Origin: Notamacropus eugenii
Lineage: Eukaryota; Chordata; Mammalia; Diprotodontia; Macropodidae
Length of the DNA: 64,000 nucleotides
Assembly (NCBI RefSeq): GCF_028372415.1
Contig: NC_092874.1
Location: forward strand, 241,901,461 to 241,965,460
Direction: 5' to 3'
The notes beneath the pieces were generated by a model. The model had not been told where the DNA came from and did no database searches. It worked only from the letters and a program-made list of their open reading frames with translations. A program made the position numbers and the translations under genes. Positions 1 to 10,630 of the stretch are shown here, piece after piece (position 1 is the first letter of the stretch; each line of letters begins with the position of its first letter).

Positions 1-355
1 AACCCAATAATGGTTCTTAGAGCACTGAGAGAAAGCTGCTCTCCTCACAGCAGAGGGATGGAGGATTCCTATGGCAGAATCTTGTATACACTCTCAGAAG
101 CAGTCACTACAGTGGGGGCTTCTGTTCGTTTTTCTTTGTTACAAAAGAAGGGCTCAATTTGGAAGGGGAACGAGGAAGTGGAATAATTTCAAAAATGATA
201 GTAATGTTTAAAAACTCAAAAGTCACAATTATTATTACACTATAAGAATGAAATACTTAGATTGAAAAGAATTTCATGATGTTTTCAGAGATTGGCAAAA
301 ATGTATATGACTATACCATTTAACCATTTTATTTTTAAAAAACAAATTTTATTAG
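1..355. other. AT-rich DNA, unassigned
   Basis: No open frame or repeat family recognised. It may be the upstream part of the L1 3' region that follows, but I could not align it. Confidence 0.3.
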
Positions 356-551
356 ACTTGCCTGAAATAGTGGAGTGAAATCAGCAGAACCAGTAAAAGC
401 AACATTATTTTAATAACAACTTTGAAGTAATAACTCATTTTGACTATTATAAATACCCAAATTAACTACAAAGGACATATACAGGAAGACACTATTTGCA
501 TCCAGAGAAAGAACTGATAAATGGAAGTATGTATAAGATGATTTTACATAT

Positions 552-593
<42 letters not shown>

Positions 594-805
594 CTTGTGT
601 CTAATGGTAGCCATCTCTAGGACAGGGGGAGGAAAGGGGAAAAAAGGAAAAAAGAAATGTAAATAATAGCTTTATTATATATTTAAAAGGAATAGCGATT
701 TGTATCTAATAAATTTGTGATTTCATGTACAATTTTCTTTTTTATTATATTATGTTATGGAAATGCTTGTTTTATTCCACAAAATAAAAATAAAATAAAT
801 GTAAC
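356..805 (+). mobile_element. L1 3' UTR fragment
   Basis: The stretch with 'GAGTGAAATCAGCAGAACCA' and then 'CCAGAGAAAGAACTGATAAA' is the typical end of marsupial L1 elements just downstream of ORF2. A CA microsatellite sits inside it. The right end is A/T-rich and its exact boundary is uncertain. Confidence 0.7.
556..591. repeat. (CA)18 microsatellite
   Basis: Uninterrupted CA dinucleotides over 36 bp, inside an L1 3' UTR. Likely length-polymorphic. Confidence 0.97.
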
Positions 806-829
806 ATAAAAAATAAGATAAATTTTATT

Positions 830-1215
830 ATATCTTTTGCTTTTACATCTCAAAAATTTCTACTAGTATACTTCCTTTTCTCTCTCCCAAGAGCCATTTC
901 ACATAACAAATAATATATTAAAAGAAGGAAAAAAGGAGGAAAAAGAGAAGAAAATTAGCAAAACCAAACATCAAAAAATTTGAAAATTTATGCAATGTTT
1001 CACAACAATACACTTTCCACCTTTAAAAAGAGTGAGGTTGGGGTACCTTCTCTTATCTCTTATTTGGGGCCATGCTTTTCTTTATAATTTTGCAATATTC
1101 ACTTTTGATTATTTTGTGGTTGGTGTTCTTTCCATTTACGTTGTTATAATCATTGTGTATGTTGTTTTCTTAGTTTTGATAATGCACACACACACACATA
1201 CACAAACTCACACCC
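830..1215 (-). mobile_element. L1 3' UTR fragment (second L1 type)
   Basis: Reverse-strand copy of another marsupial L1 3' end. Landmarks are 'CTTATTTGGGGCCATGCTTT', 'TTCCATTTACGTTGTTATAA' and 'CATTGTGTATGTTGTTTTC'. A short ACAC tract lies at about 1185. The 78-codon open frame here is incidental. Confidence 0.6.
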
Positions 1216-1239
1216 AGTACATATAAGTTTTCTATATTT

Positions 1240-2260
1240 CTTGGATAGCAAAACCTTTATACAAGAAATTTTATACAAAGATTATTTCCCCATTTAATCA
1301 CTTTCCTTCTTAACTTAGATGCTTTAGTTTTGTTTGTGCAGAAAATTTCAACTTCATGTAAAATTATAAAAGATAATCTAGATAATTTTGATTATACAAA
1401 ACTGCAAAGTTTCTGTACAAACAAAATTAATGTATCTAGGTTAAGAAAGAAAATGGTCAAAAAGGAAGAAAATCCATTTTGAATTTATTGTGGAATATGG
1501 CATAAGATTTTATTTTAAGCTCAATTTCAGTCAACTCCTTTTCTGTTTTCTTAGAAGGGTTTTTAAAAAATCAAACAGGAAGTTTAAGTAATTGAGATTT
1601 TTAGGGTTTATCAAACACTGATTAGATTTTTGAGTTTCATTGTTTCTGAATCTTCCTTGTATAGTTTATTCCATTTATCCATTTTTCTATTTTTTAACCA
1701 AAACCAGATGCTTTTAATATCTACTGTGTAATAATACAGTTTGAAGTCTAGAAGTGGTTTTCCTACCTTTTTTTTCATTATTTCCTCCAATATCCTAGAT
1801 CTTTTTCTCCTCCAAATGCATTTTGTTATTTTATCAAGTTCTTCAAAGTATCACTTTGATAGTTTGGTTGGTATCAAATTAAAACTGGAATTCAACTTTG
1901 ATAGTACTGTCTCTAATAATAAAAACACCTACCTTGCAATATTTTTTGTGAGGATCCAGCCATGACCACTGAGCACTTTGTAATTGAATCTATACAAATA
2001 TTTGCATACTTTAGTAGGCTGAATCCCAAATATTTTATGGATTTTGAAGTCCTTTGGAATGAGATTTCCTTTTTTATAATTGCTTCTTGGATTTTGTTAT
2101 TATTATATAGAAATGTTGTTGATTTCCATGGGTTTATTTTGTAGCCTGTAACCTTATCGAAGCTTTGTCTCAATTAGTATCTATTGATTCCCCAGAATTT
2201 TCTAAGTAAGCCATCATGTTATCAGCAAATAGGGATATTTTTATTTCTTCTTTGCCCTTC
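1240..2260 (-). mobile_element. L1 ORF2 fragment
   Basis: Minus-strand L1 body. The best part is an 86-codon open stretch at 1913-2173, read right to left. It carries the ORF2 signature just after the reverse transcriptase core: a GYKIN block, then FLYNNN, then IKYLG. The rest is stop-ridden and recognised at DNA level, for example 'TTTATCAAACACTGATTAGA'. An internal inverted repeat lies near 1290-1463. Dead copy. Confidence 0.75.
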
Positions 2261-2289
2261 TATAAGGAAGAGGAGAGAAAATGAATAAG

Positions 2290-2480
2290 CACTTATAGAG
2301 AAACTACCTTGTGCCAGGTACCACACTAAGCACTTACTGACAAATATCATCTCATTCAATCCTTAAAACAACCCTGTGAGGTAGATGTTAAGAAGGTAAG
2401 TAACATGCCCAAGGTCATACAGCTAATATGTGTCTGAGGCTGGATTCTGAGGAAACTGTGGCCCAGGAAAGTTGTAACTT
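2290..2480 (-). mobile_element. MIR/THER-type CORE-SINE
   Basis: Reverse-strand MIR-family core: 'TGTGCCAGGTACCACACTAA', 'ATCTCATTCAATCCTTAAAA' and 'CAAGGTCATACAGCTAATA'. Old and diverged. Confidence 0.75.
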
Positions 2481-2689
2481 GCGTAAAATCACATAGGTAG
2501 TACAGAATCTGAGTCTGAAATGAGAGCCTAAATATAGCATGTTGTCTCCTATTTATAAGATAGAAAGATGTGGAAGAAGATTTTAACTTTTGTAGCCACA
2601 AAATTCAGAATTAGGAAGAATACATAGAAATGGAGGGAGATAGACTTTGGTACAATCTTAAAAGAAAAACCCTCTAGTGATTAGAGTGG

Positions 2690-2755
2690 TCAAAAATCAT
2701 AAAAAGGACCTTTCTGCACATAAATATTTATAATAGCATTATTTGGATAGAGAGT
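2690..2755 (+). mobile_element. small L1 ORF2 3' fragment
   Basis: 'CACATAAATATTTATAATAG' resembles the L1 ORF2 C-terminal region, which usually reads as an aaatatttatagcagc-like block. It may be one copy with 3740-3875 on the same strand, split by later sequence. Confidence 0.35.
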
Positions 2756-2759
2756 ATGT

Positions 2760-3200
2760 GGTATATTTTACCGACGTAGCTTCTATGTGCTCACATCGAT
2801 CTGTCTAGATGTGATTTTCAGAAAAGGATAAATATCCCTAAAATGTTGCATCCCTCTCCCAGGCAGACTTTAATTCCTGTCAGGAGGGGGAAAAGATTTG
2901 TGCCAGAGACTGGCTACTCTGATCTGATCAGAGAAAATGTAGTTTGTCCAGCCCCAAAATATTGCTAGTTTAGAGGAATAACTTTTTAGGTTCAAGCTAA
3001 GATTCTATTTACTATCCCTTAATGGAGAAAGAATGTCGCAATCTATATATCCAAGACTTGACTCGTTGTCGACCATATGCCACATCCATAATAAATACAT
3101 GTGGCAAATAGCAAACAAACCCATTTGTCCAGGCTCATAGCAAACAGAAATAAGTAAGTATACAGATGAGAATATATACCAGCCAATACACAGAGGGAAT
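2760..3200. other. unassigned, possibly LTR-like
   Basis: No gene seen. 'CCATAATAAATACATG' near 3090 would fit a polyadenylation region of an old LTR, but I cannot define the ends. Confidence 0.2.
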
Positions 3201-3204
3201 GAGG

Positions 3205-3345
3205 TCTGCTACTGGACGTAACTACTGGAATACAACTTGTTCAGCCATTCTCCAATTGATAGACATCCCCTCAATGTCCAATTCTTTGCCATCACAAAAA
3301 GAGTCTCTACAAATATTGTTGTATAAGTTTCCCTTTTGTCATAGA
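3205..3345 (-). mobile_element. L1 ORF2 C-terminal fragment
   Basis: Contains 'ACTTGTTCAGCCATTCTCCA' and 'CCAATTCTTTGCCATCACAA', the antisense of the strongly conserved ORF2 end (translated block VAKNWKL). Confidence 0.75.
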
Positions 3346-3735
3346 TTGTTAAAGGGAAATCTTAGCTCAATTAACATTGAAGTTCCCAGATCTCACCCAA
3401 GGGGAAGCTCCCCTAAGTCTTCAGGGTAACAAGTTGAGAATAGGGGAATGATCAAGGTGGTGGCTCCTCTACCTGTCAGATTCTTTCCAGAATCTTCCTC
3501 TTCCTTTTAGCAACCGGCAGACAGTCTGGAACCATGTGTCCTCTCTCTCTCTGAAAGTTGGAAGCTAGGAGACCACAGTTTCTCTTTTCTCTCTCAAAGC
3601 TCTTCTCAACTCTTCCCCTCACTCAGGCATGAAGTATTGAGTAATCAGTCTTTATCAATAAGGAGAGATCCATGCAAATTGGCTTTGAGCTGCAGTTTAT
3701 ATTTGTAACAGCAGAGAGCTACAGAGAAACCATGC
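3346..3735. other. unassigned spacer
   Basis: CT-rich in the middle (3530-3620). No gene, RNA or named repeat recognised. Confidence 0.3.
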
Positions 3736-3739
3736 ATCC

Positions 3740-3875
3740 AACATCTGGAATCATGTGTATCACATGAATATCATAAAATATTACTGTGCTATAAGAGAGA
3801 GTAAATATAAAAATTTCAATGAAATAAAGGAAAATTATGAAGTGATATAAAGAAAGCAGAATTGGGTCAACATGC
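3740..3875 (+). mobile_element. L1 ORF2 end/3' UTR fragment
   Basis: 'AATATTACTGTGCTATAAGA' matches the L1 block that encodes EYYxAI at the ORF2 end, followed by the usual sequence before the GCAGAACC motif. Plus strand. Confidence 0.5.
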
Positions 3876-3881
3876 ATATGC

Positions 3882-3911
3882 TATAATAATAATAATAATG
3901 ATAATAATAGC
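3882..3911. repeat. (AAT/GAT)n simple repeat
   Basis: Runs of AATAATAATAATGATAAT next to an L1 remnant. Confidence 0.85.
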
Positions 3912-4139
3912 AACAAATATCCAAAAATATACAATAAGAAATGGAAATCAGAATAAGATGAGGAACAAATAAGATATTTTTATCATTACCCTTGATAAAT
4001 TTAATTTGTCCATTTTGTAGCAAACTATAAATGGTAGAGATTATAGTTCATTTGAACATTTGTTTTTATTGACTGATATTGTTTAGAATAAATTAAAATA
4101 TCAAAACTAAAGATTTTAAAAATGAAAATAGACTTGTTT

Positions 4140-4640
4140 ATAGGGTAGAAGTCTCATAACTAGACTTCAGTTTAGCAAACACTAAAAGTCTACCATGTGC
4201 AAAGGAATTGTAAGCCAAGACCAGTCTGCCAGCATGGCACAAAGGAATGGCTGGGACCCATCCCAACAATGTGTTTGCCCCACAACTAAGATGCTGAGTA
4301 TTAAAAGCAAGAAAATATTCTGTCCATCAGCTATACCTCATTTGGAAGGGAGGGATTTCATGAAGCAATTGATTTGTAACAACTGCTCTAACATTCAGCT
4401 CCTTTTCTCCTAGACTATATATACTTGTGGGAGAGTGTATCATAGACTGTTAGAGGGAAATGTTTGTACTTTTATTCTTGCATATCTTCTTAGTAAATAT
4501 CTCTTTGTAACAATTTATGTTATTTGGTTAAAATGAAACTGTGATGCTAATCACTGGAGATTGACATTGGGAAGAACATACCAGAATAGGAAATCAAGCT
4601 GATAGCATCAGAAAAATACCCCCAAACCCTCAGAGGAGCA
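4140..4640 (+). mobile_element. possible solo LTR of an endogenous retrovirus
   Basis: A TATA-like 'GACTATATATACTTG' near 4414 is followed about 70 bp later by a T-rich stretch with 'TAGTAAATATCTC', in the order seen in LTR promoters and poly(A) regions. I found no terminal inverted dinucleotide pair, target duplication or internal viral genes, so this is only a suggestion. Confidence 0.28.
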
Positions 4641-4649
4641 CTAGACCCC

Positions 4650-5034
4650 CAAGGGGAAAATGTGACCTAGCTTTGGGGCACCCAGTTCTTCTTCAGTGTG
4701 AGTGTGAATTGGGATAGTCCTCCCTTCTCAGCATATGCTACATTTATATCTAAAGAATAGATATCTTGATTACTTATAAAAATAAGACTTTACCTCATTT
4801 TCAGTCTCTTCTTCAGATGAGATATCTCACATTTAAACTTTTCCAGTTGATTATTAAGTCCCTCCAGTATTGTCTGAAAACCACAATTCTTCAGTAAAAT
4901 TCTTCAGTCATCTTTCTTAAATTCTTCATAACAAACTCAGGCTTTATGGCATCACTTGTTTGTCAACACTGATTCCTCCAGTGTAATTTCCTCTGAAACA
5001 AATGGCAATTATCCTCTTCAGTGAACTTGGCATA
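4650..5034. other. unassigned spacer
   Basis: No gene or clear repeat. Pyrimidine-rich 4800-4990; could be diverged L1 ORF1 sequence but not provable by eye. Confidence 0.25.
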
Positions 5035-7739
5035 TCCGTGACCACTGCATTCTGATTGCCCCTTCCCCCAATCTGCCCCTGCTTCTATCACACCCCTCCC
5101 TTCACTTATCCCCATCCCCTCTCTTTTCTTATAGGGCAAGATAGATTTCTATACCCCATCACCTGTATTTCTTATTTCTCAGTTGCATGCAAAAACAATT
5201 CTCAACATTCGTTCCTAAATCTTTGAGTTCCAACTTCTTTCCCTTCCTTCCTCCCTATACATCCCCACTGTGAAGGCAAGCAATTCAATATAGGCTATAC
5301 ATGTGTAGTTTTGCAAAAGACTTCCATAATAGTCATGATGTGAAAGACTAACTATATTTCCCTCCATTCTATCCTGTCCCCCATTTATTCTATTTTGTCT
5401 TTTGTCCTTGTCCCTTCACAAAAGTGTTTACCTCTAATTATTCCCTTCTCCCATTTGCCCTCCCTTCTATCATTCCCCCCACAGTCCACTTATCCCCGTC
5501 TCCCCTACTTTCCTGTAGTGTAAGATAGATTTTCATACCAAATTGAGTGTGCATGTTATTCCCTCTTTAAGTCAAATGTGATGAGAGTAAGCTTCACTTT
5601 TTTACCTCTTACCTACCCCTTTCCCCCTCCATTGAAAAAGCTTTTTCTTGCCTCTTTTGGGAGAGATAATTTGCCCCATTCTATTTCTCCCTTTCTCCTC
5701 TCAAAATATACCTCTCTCACCCCTTAATTTTATTTTTTTAGATATCATCCCTTCCTATTCAACTCACCCTGTGCCCTCTGTCTACATATATATAATCCTT
5801 CCAACTACCCAAATACTGAGGAAAGTCTCAAGAGTTACAAATACTATCTTTCCATGTAGGAATGTAAACAGTTCAACTTTAGTAAGTCCCTTATCATTGC
5901 TCTTTCCTATTGACCTTTTCACACTTCTCCTGATTCTTGTGTTTGAAGGTCAAATTTTCTATTCACTTCTGGTCTTTTCATCAACAATGCTTGAAAAGTT
6001 CTCTATTTCTTTGAATGACCATTTTTTTCCCCTGAAATATTATACTCAGTTTTGTTGGGTAGGTGATTCTTGGTTTTAATCCTAGTTCCTTTGACTTCTG
6101 GAATGTCATATTCCAAGCCCTTTGATTCTTTAAGATAGAAACTGATAGATCTTGTATTATCCTGATTGTATTTCCATAATACTCAAATTGTTTCTTTCTG
6201 GTTGCTTGCAATATTTTCTCCTTGACCTGGAAACTCTGAAATTTGACTACAATATTCCTAGGGGTCTCTCTTTTTGGATCTCTTTCAGGAGGTGATTGGT
6301 GGATTCTTTCAATATTTATTTTGTCCTCTGGTTCTAGAATATCAGGGTAGTTTTCCTTGATAATTTCATGAAAGATGATGTCTAGACTCTTTTTTTGGTC
6401 ATGGCTTTCAAGTAGTCCCATAATTTTTAAATTGCCTCTCCTGGATCTATTTTCCAGGTCAGTTGTTTTTCCAATGAGATATTTCACATTATCTTCTATT
6501 TTTTCATTCTTTTGGTTTTGTTTTGTAATTTCTTGGTTTCTCATAAAGTCATTAGGTTCCATCTGCTCCATTCTAATTTTTAAAGAACTATTTTCTTCAG
6601 GGAGGTTTTGAACCTCCTTTTCCATTTGGCTAGTTCTTCTTCTTGAAGCATTTTTCTCCTCATTTGCTTTTTGGACCTGTTTTGTCATTTGAGTTAGTCT
6701 ATTTTTAAAGGTGCTATTTTCTTCAGCAGTTTTTGGGTCTCCTTTAGCAAGCTGTTGACTTGCTTTTCATGATTTTCTTGAAGCACTCTCATTTCTCTTC
6801 CCAATTTTCCCTCCACTTTTCTTACTTGATTTTCAAAATCTTTTTTGAGCTCTTGCATGGCCTGAGACTACTGAAAATTTGTTTTGAAGGTTTTGAGTGA
6901 AGAAACCTTGACTTTGATGTCTTCCTCTAATGGTTTGCTTTGATCTTCCTTATCTGAAAGGATGGTGGAAAATACCTGTTCACCAAGAAAGTAACCTTCT
7001 TTCTATAATCTTACTTTTTCCCTTTTTTGGGCATTTCCCCAGCCAGTTACTTGACTTTTGAGTTCTTTGTCAAGTGGAGGGTATACTCTAGGGACCTGTA
7101 AGTTTTCAGTTCTTCCAAGGTGGCACAATCAAGGGAGAGGAGCTTACTCCTCTCCTGACCTTCACTCTGGTCTGGGAGCAACCACAAGCTTTCTGCCCAG
7201 GATCTGTGAGTAGGGTTCCCTCTCCACAACTGCCTCCAGTTCTACCATGCTCCTCCCCACCCCAGGGCTACCACTCAGGTCTGAGATTCAGATCAGCTCT
7301 TGATTCCCTCTGGGTCTTTAGTCTGAGGGCCCTAAAAATAGATGCTGCAGCTACCTGGGGCTGGGGCTTGGGCAAGACCCTGCTCCCTTCTCACCCCAGG
7401 TGACACAGCTTTCTCACTGACCTTTGAAGTTATCTCTGGCATTTGTGGATTGAGGAATCTAGGAACTGCAGTTGCTACCTGGGATTCTGCATCCTGAAGC
7501 CTGCTCCAGCCCTGTCCCTGCCACACAGTGTGGACAAGGCTCTGAGCCTGGTGCAATAGACCTTTCCTGTTGGCCTTCCAGGCTGCCTTGGGCTGGAAAT
7601 CTCTTTCGCTCTGTCATTCTGTAGCTTCTGCTGCTCTAAAATTTATTTAGAGTCATTTTTACAGGTATTTTATGGGCTTTGGGGGGGGGAAGAGCTACAG
7701 CAGTTCCGTCCTTCTACTCTGCCATCTTGGCTCCACTCT
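5035..7739 (-). mobile_element. HAL1-type element (ORF1-only L1 relative), copy A
   Basis: Read right to left: a 5' end at about 7739 ('GGAGCCAAGATGGCAGAGTA' on the minus strand), a roughly 700-bp GC-rich 5' UTR, ORF1 from 7035 to 5981, a purine-rich tract (pyrimidine-rich on the plus strand, 5380-5980), then an L1-type 3' end near 5165-5340 ('GAAGGCAAGCAATTCAATAT'). ORF2 is absent. The same order is seen in the copies at 16008-19246 and 55870-59490, so this looks like a family structure and not a random deletion. Confidence 0.75.
5981..7035 (-). pseudogene. ORF1 remnant of HAL1/L1 copy A
   Basis: In L1, ORF1 encodes an RNA-binding, trimeric coiled-coil chaperone of the RNP. The start codon is at 7035 (MPKKGK). 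The last 235 codons (6688-5981) are open and show, in order, the coiled-coil (EKEVQNLPEEN, then NQEITKQNQKNEK), the RRM-like part with 'DLENRSRRGNLKIMGL', and the C-terminal domain with KEKILQATRKKQF and the RITYPTKLSI block. The N-terminal part between 7035 and 6689 is broken by stops or frame shifts. Length fits a marsupial L1 ORF1 of about 350 residues. Confidence 0.8.
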
Positions 7740-7945
7740 CCTATTCAATCTCTTACATTACATCTCTCAACATAGGAATCAAAGAAACTTCTCAGTTGGA
7801 GAAGCATCAAAAATTTTCTGCTCCAAAACATTCCCAAACAGGATTACCTTCTAGAATGTTCCACAAATTCAACAAATATTTAGTGAGTAACTACCATGTG
7901 CAAGTCATAGTCCTTGAATGACAAAGGGCTATTTAGCTTCTACTT
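7740..7945. other. spacer with L2 3' end piece
   Basis: 'CAACAAATATTTAGTGAGTA' and 'CTACCATGTGCAAG' at 7868-7905 look like the reverse-strand 3' end of an L2 element. Nothing else recognised. Confidence 0.5.
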
Positions 7946-7949
7946 AAAT

Positions 7950-8633
7950 ATTTCCAGGGAATCCACTACTTCCATTATGATTTTGGATAGCTCTAATAGT
8001 TCAAAAGTCTTTCCTTACATTGAGCCAAAATCTTTCTCTATGCATTTTCCCCACATTATTTCTATTTCTTCCCTTAGAAGCCAAGGAAAATATATTTAAT
8101 TTCTCTTCCATTTGTTGTTGTTACTTAGTTGTTGTTCAGTTGTGTCTAACTCTTTGTGATGCCATTTGGCTTTTCTTGGCAAAGATACTGGAGAGGTTTG
8201 CCATTTCCTTCTCCAGCTCATTTGACAGCTGAGGAAACTGAGAAAAATAGGAAATTTCAAATGCTTAAAACTGTCCCTTCTAAATTTTCCCCTCTCTTGC
8301 AGAAAGCTAGGGAGTATGACTATCTTCAATACCTTCACTATCCAAGTTGCCCTCCTCTGAAAGCAATCCAGATTGTTAGGCCCCTAATGAGATGCCCAGA
8401 ACTGAACACAATATTCCAAAGGTTGTCAGACCAGGGCAGGTCAGTGTACAGATGGCTTGGGACCTCCTTCCTTATTACATATTAGGATTTCATTAGCCTT
8501 CTTTAGCTGCTACATCAACACTCACCACTGACTCATAGTGAGTCTGACAGCCACTAGCATTTGTCATTTGCTTTTTCACAACAGCTATTTGGCCTTGCTT
8601 CCCTTCTCTGTACTTGTGAAGTTGATTTTTTTT
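7950..8633 (+). mobile_element. L3/CR1 LINE fragment (continues at 9765)
   Basis: DNA-level match to the ancient L3/CR1 3' region: 'TTTCCTTACATTGAGCCAAA', 'TGCCCAGAACTGAACACAAT', 'AGACCAGGGCAGG' and 'CTGACTCATAGTGAG'. It is interrupted by a SINE (8118-8244) and by an L1 (8634-9749). The text resumes after the L1 with 'ACATGTAAGATTACATTTAT', which confirms the insertion point. Confidence 0.8.
8118..8244 (-). mobile_element. RTE/BovB-tailed SINE fragment (tail type 2)
   Basis: On the plus strand it reads 'TTGTTGTTCAGTTGTGTCTA', then 'CTTGGCAAAGATACTGGAGA', then 'GCTGAGGAAACTGAG'. The tail resembles BovB/RTE 3' ends. Inserted into L3/CR1. Confidence 0.8.
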
Positions 8634-9749
8634 TTGAAAGAACTATTTTCTTCAGTGAGCTTTTGAACCTCCTTTTCCATTTGGCTAATTCTGCTTTAGA
8701 AAGCATTCTTCTCCTCATTGGTTTTTTGAACCTCTTTTGCCAGTTGAGTTAGCCTGTTTTTCAGGGTGTTATTTTCTTCAGCATTTTTTTGGGTATCCTT
8801 TAGCAGGGTGTTTACTTGTTTTTTATGCTTCACTTGCATGTCTCTCATTGCTCTTCCCAGTTTTTCCTCCACCTCTCTAACTTGATTTTCAAAATCCTTT
8901 TTGAGCTCTTCCATGGCCTGAGCCCATTGAGTGGGCTGGGATACAGAAGCCTTGACTTCTGTGTCTTTCCCTGATGGTAAGCATTGTTCTTCCTCATCAG
9001 AAAGGAAGGGAGGAAATACCTGTTCACCAAGAAAGTAACCTTCTATAGTCTTATTTTTTTTCCCTTTTCTGGGCATTTTCCCAGCCAGTGACTTGCCTTC
9101 TGAATATTCACTTCACACCCACTTGGCCTCCAGATCCTCCCAGCCAGTACTTGGGGGCTGAGATTCAAATGCTGCTTCCTAGCCTCAGGGCTTGGGGTGG
9201 GGGCGGGGCTGCTATTCAGTGTGAGATCAAGTTCAGGTGCTCAGGTGGGGGCAGGGCCACCTCATGGGCTCAGTTCCCTCAGGGGGTTTATGCAGAGACC
9301 TTCAACAATGGATCCAGGCTCCTGCCTGCTTGGGGAGCCCTGGTCCGCCCCCACCTCTGCTGCTGCCTCCCAAGGGGGCCCGAGCCATGGGGGCACCCCA
9401 CTCCCCCCTTGACCCGCCAAAGAGACCCTCTCACCCACCCTCGCCACCTGTGGGTGGAGGGACCTGCATGGCCGCTGGAGACTCTGTCCCCAAAGCCCCC
9501 TGGGATCTGCTCCTCTTGGTGTTGCGCGGCCGAGGCAGGGCTGTGCTCAGCTCCTGGTCCGCAGTGAGAAGGACCTTTTGCAAGAGGTTTTCAGGCTCTC
9601 TGGAACAGAAATCTCCTCAGCTCCGTTGTTCTGTGGCTTCTGCTGCTCCAGAATTTGTTGGCAGTTCTTTTTTACAGATATTTTATGGGCTGTGGGATCG
9701 GAGCTAGCATATGTGCATCTGTCTACTCCACCATCTTGGCTCTGCCCCA
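8634..9749 (-). mobile_element. young L1, 5'-complete but ending inside ORF1, with target duplication (copy B)
   Basis: On the minus strand it begins at 9749 with 'GGGGCAGAGCCAAGATGG', runs through a GC-rich 5' UTR and ORF1, then stops inside ORF1 at an A tract of about ten bases. Both sides carry AAGTTGATTTTTTTT (8619-8633 and 9750-9764). The A tract merges with the T run of the duplication, so the last few bases are ambiguous. Removing it restores a continuous L3/CR1 sequence. This looks like insertion of a prematurely polyadenylated transcript. Confidence 0.88.
8696..9076 (-). pseudogene. ORF1 N-terminal part of L1 copy B
   Basis: Begins MPRKGKKNKTIEGYFLGEQ at 9076 and stays open for 126 codons, through an acidic N-terminus (SDEEEQC) and the first coiled-coil heptads (MEELKKDFENQVREVEEK). 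It is closed by a TAA where other copies have AAA (Lys), then continues readable to the A tail near 8636. The RRM-like and C-terminal domains are missing. Confidence 0.85.
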
Positions 9750-9797
9750 AAGTTGATTTTTTTTAACCCACATGTAAGATTACATTTATCCCTGTGT

Positions 9798-9958
9798 GAC
9801 TCTAAGCAAGTCACTTAATTTTATTTGCCTCAATTCCTCTTCTGTAAAATAAGCTAGAGAAGAAATTAGTAAACTATGCCAGTATCTTTGTCAAGAAAAT
9901 CCCAAATAGGGTCACAGGGGTTGGACATGACTGAAATAATTGAACAACATTCATCCCC
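9798..9958 (+). mobile_element. RTE/BovB-tailed SINE (tail type 2)
   Basis: 'GTGTGACTCTAAGCAAGTCA' (MIR/tRNA-related core) leads to 'GGGTCACAGGGGTTGGACAT' and 'GACTGAAATAATTGAACAAC', the plus-strand form of the tail seen reversed at 8118. Confidence 0.8.
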
Positions 9959-9969
9959 ATCAGGAGTCA

Positions 9970-10095
9970 TATTAGATTCAATTCAACAAGTTATTTATTA
10001 AGTGCCTACAATGGGTTAAATAAGGACAGGTTCTAGAAGTACAAATACAAAAAAGAAATACAGTTGTCCTCAAGATGCTTACATTCTATAGCATG
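9970..10095 (-). mobile_element. L2 3' end
   Basis: 'GTTATTTATTAAGTGCCTAC' and 'TTGTCCTCAAGATGCTTACA' are the reverse strand of the L2 3' region. Confidence 0.75.
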
Positions 10096-10630
10096 CAGCC
10101 CATTGATCTACCTTGTCAAATTCCTTTGTTTCTTTGCATTATTATTTAATACAGTGGATGTCTCATTCAAATTTGACATGCATGTCCTATTTATGTCCTC
10201 CTCAAGTGACCGATAAAATTGCTAAATAGCTTAGGGACAAGGTAAGATCATTCTTCTAGGATGATATGGATTCCTTTTTAAATTCTTCAAAAAAATTTAA
10301 TTTAATTTTTTATTTCTCTCCAATTATATGTAAAAACAATTTTAGCATTTTCGTTCAAATATTGAGTTTCAACTTCTTTCCCTGACTGCCCCCCTCATCA
10401 TCATCAAGTAATTTGACATAGGTTATACATCTACAGTCATGCAAAACACATTTCCATATAAGTTACACTGTGAAATAGAACATAGAACAAAAAAAGCACA
10501 AGAAAAACAAAGAAATTAAAGGAAAAGTATGTTTGATCTGCACTTAGGCTCCACCAGTTCCTTCTCTGGAGATGGATAGTTCTTTTCATCATAAGTCATT
10601 CAGAATTGTCTTGAATCACTATATTCAGCA

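Noticed and set aside
4140..4640. Complete endogenous retrovirus
   Set aside because: Only promoter-like and poly(A)-like words are present; no paired LTR, primer binding site or gag/pol/env-like frames were seen in the window.
8118..8244. Ruminant-type Bov-tA SINE
   Set aside because: The tail resembles BovB, but the core and the surrounding repeats are of marsupial type; a shared RTE tail explains the similarity.
9088..9707. Two 150-160-codon frames
   Set aside because: They lie in the GC-rich L1 5' UTR, in different frames, with no protein similarity.
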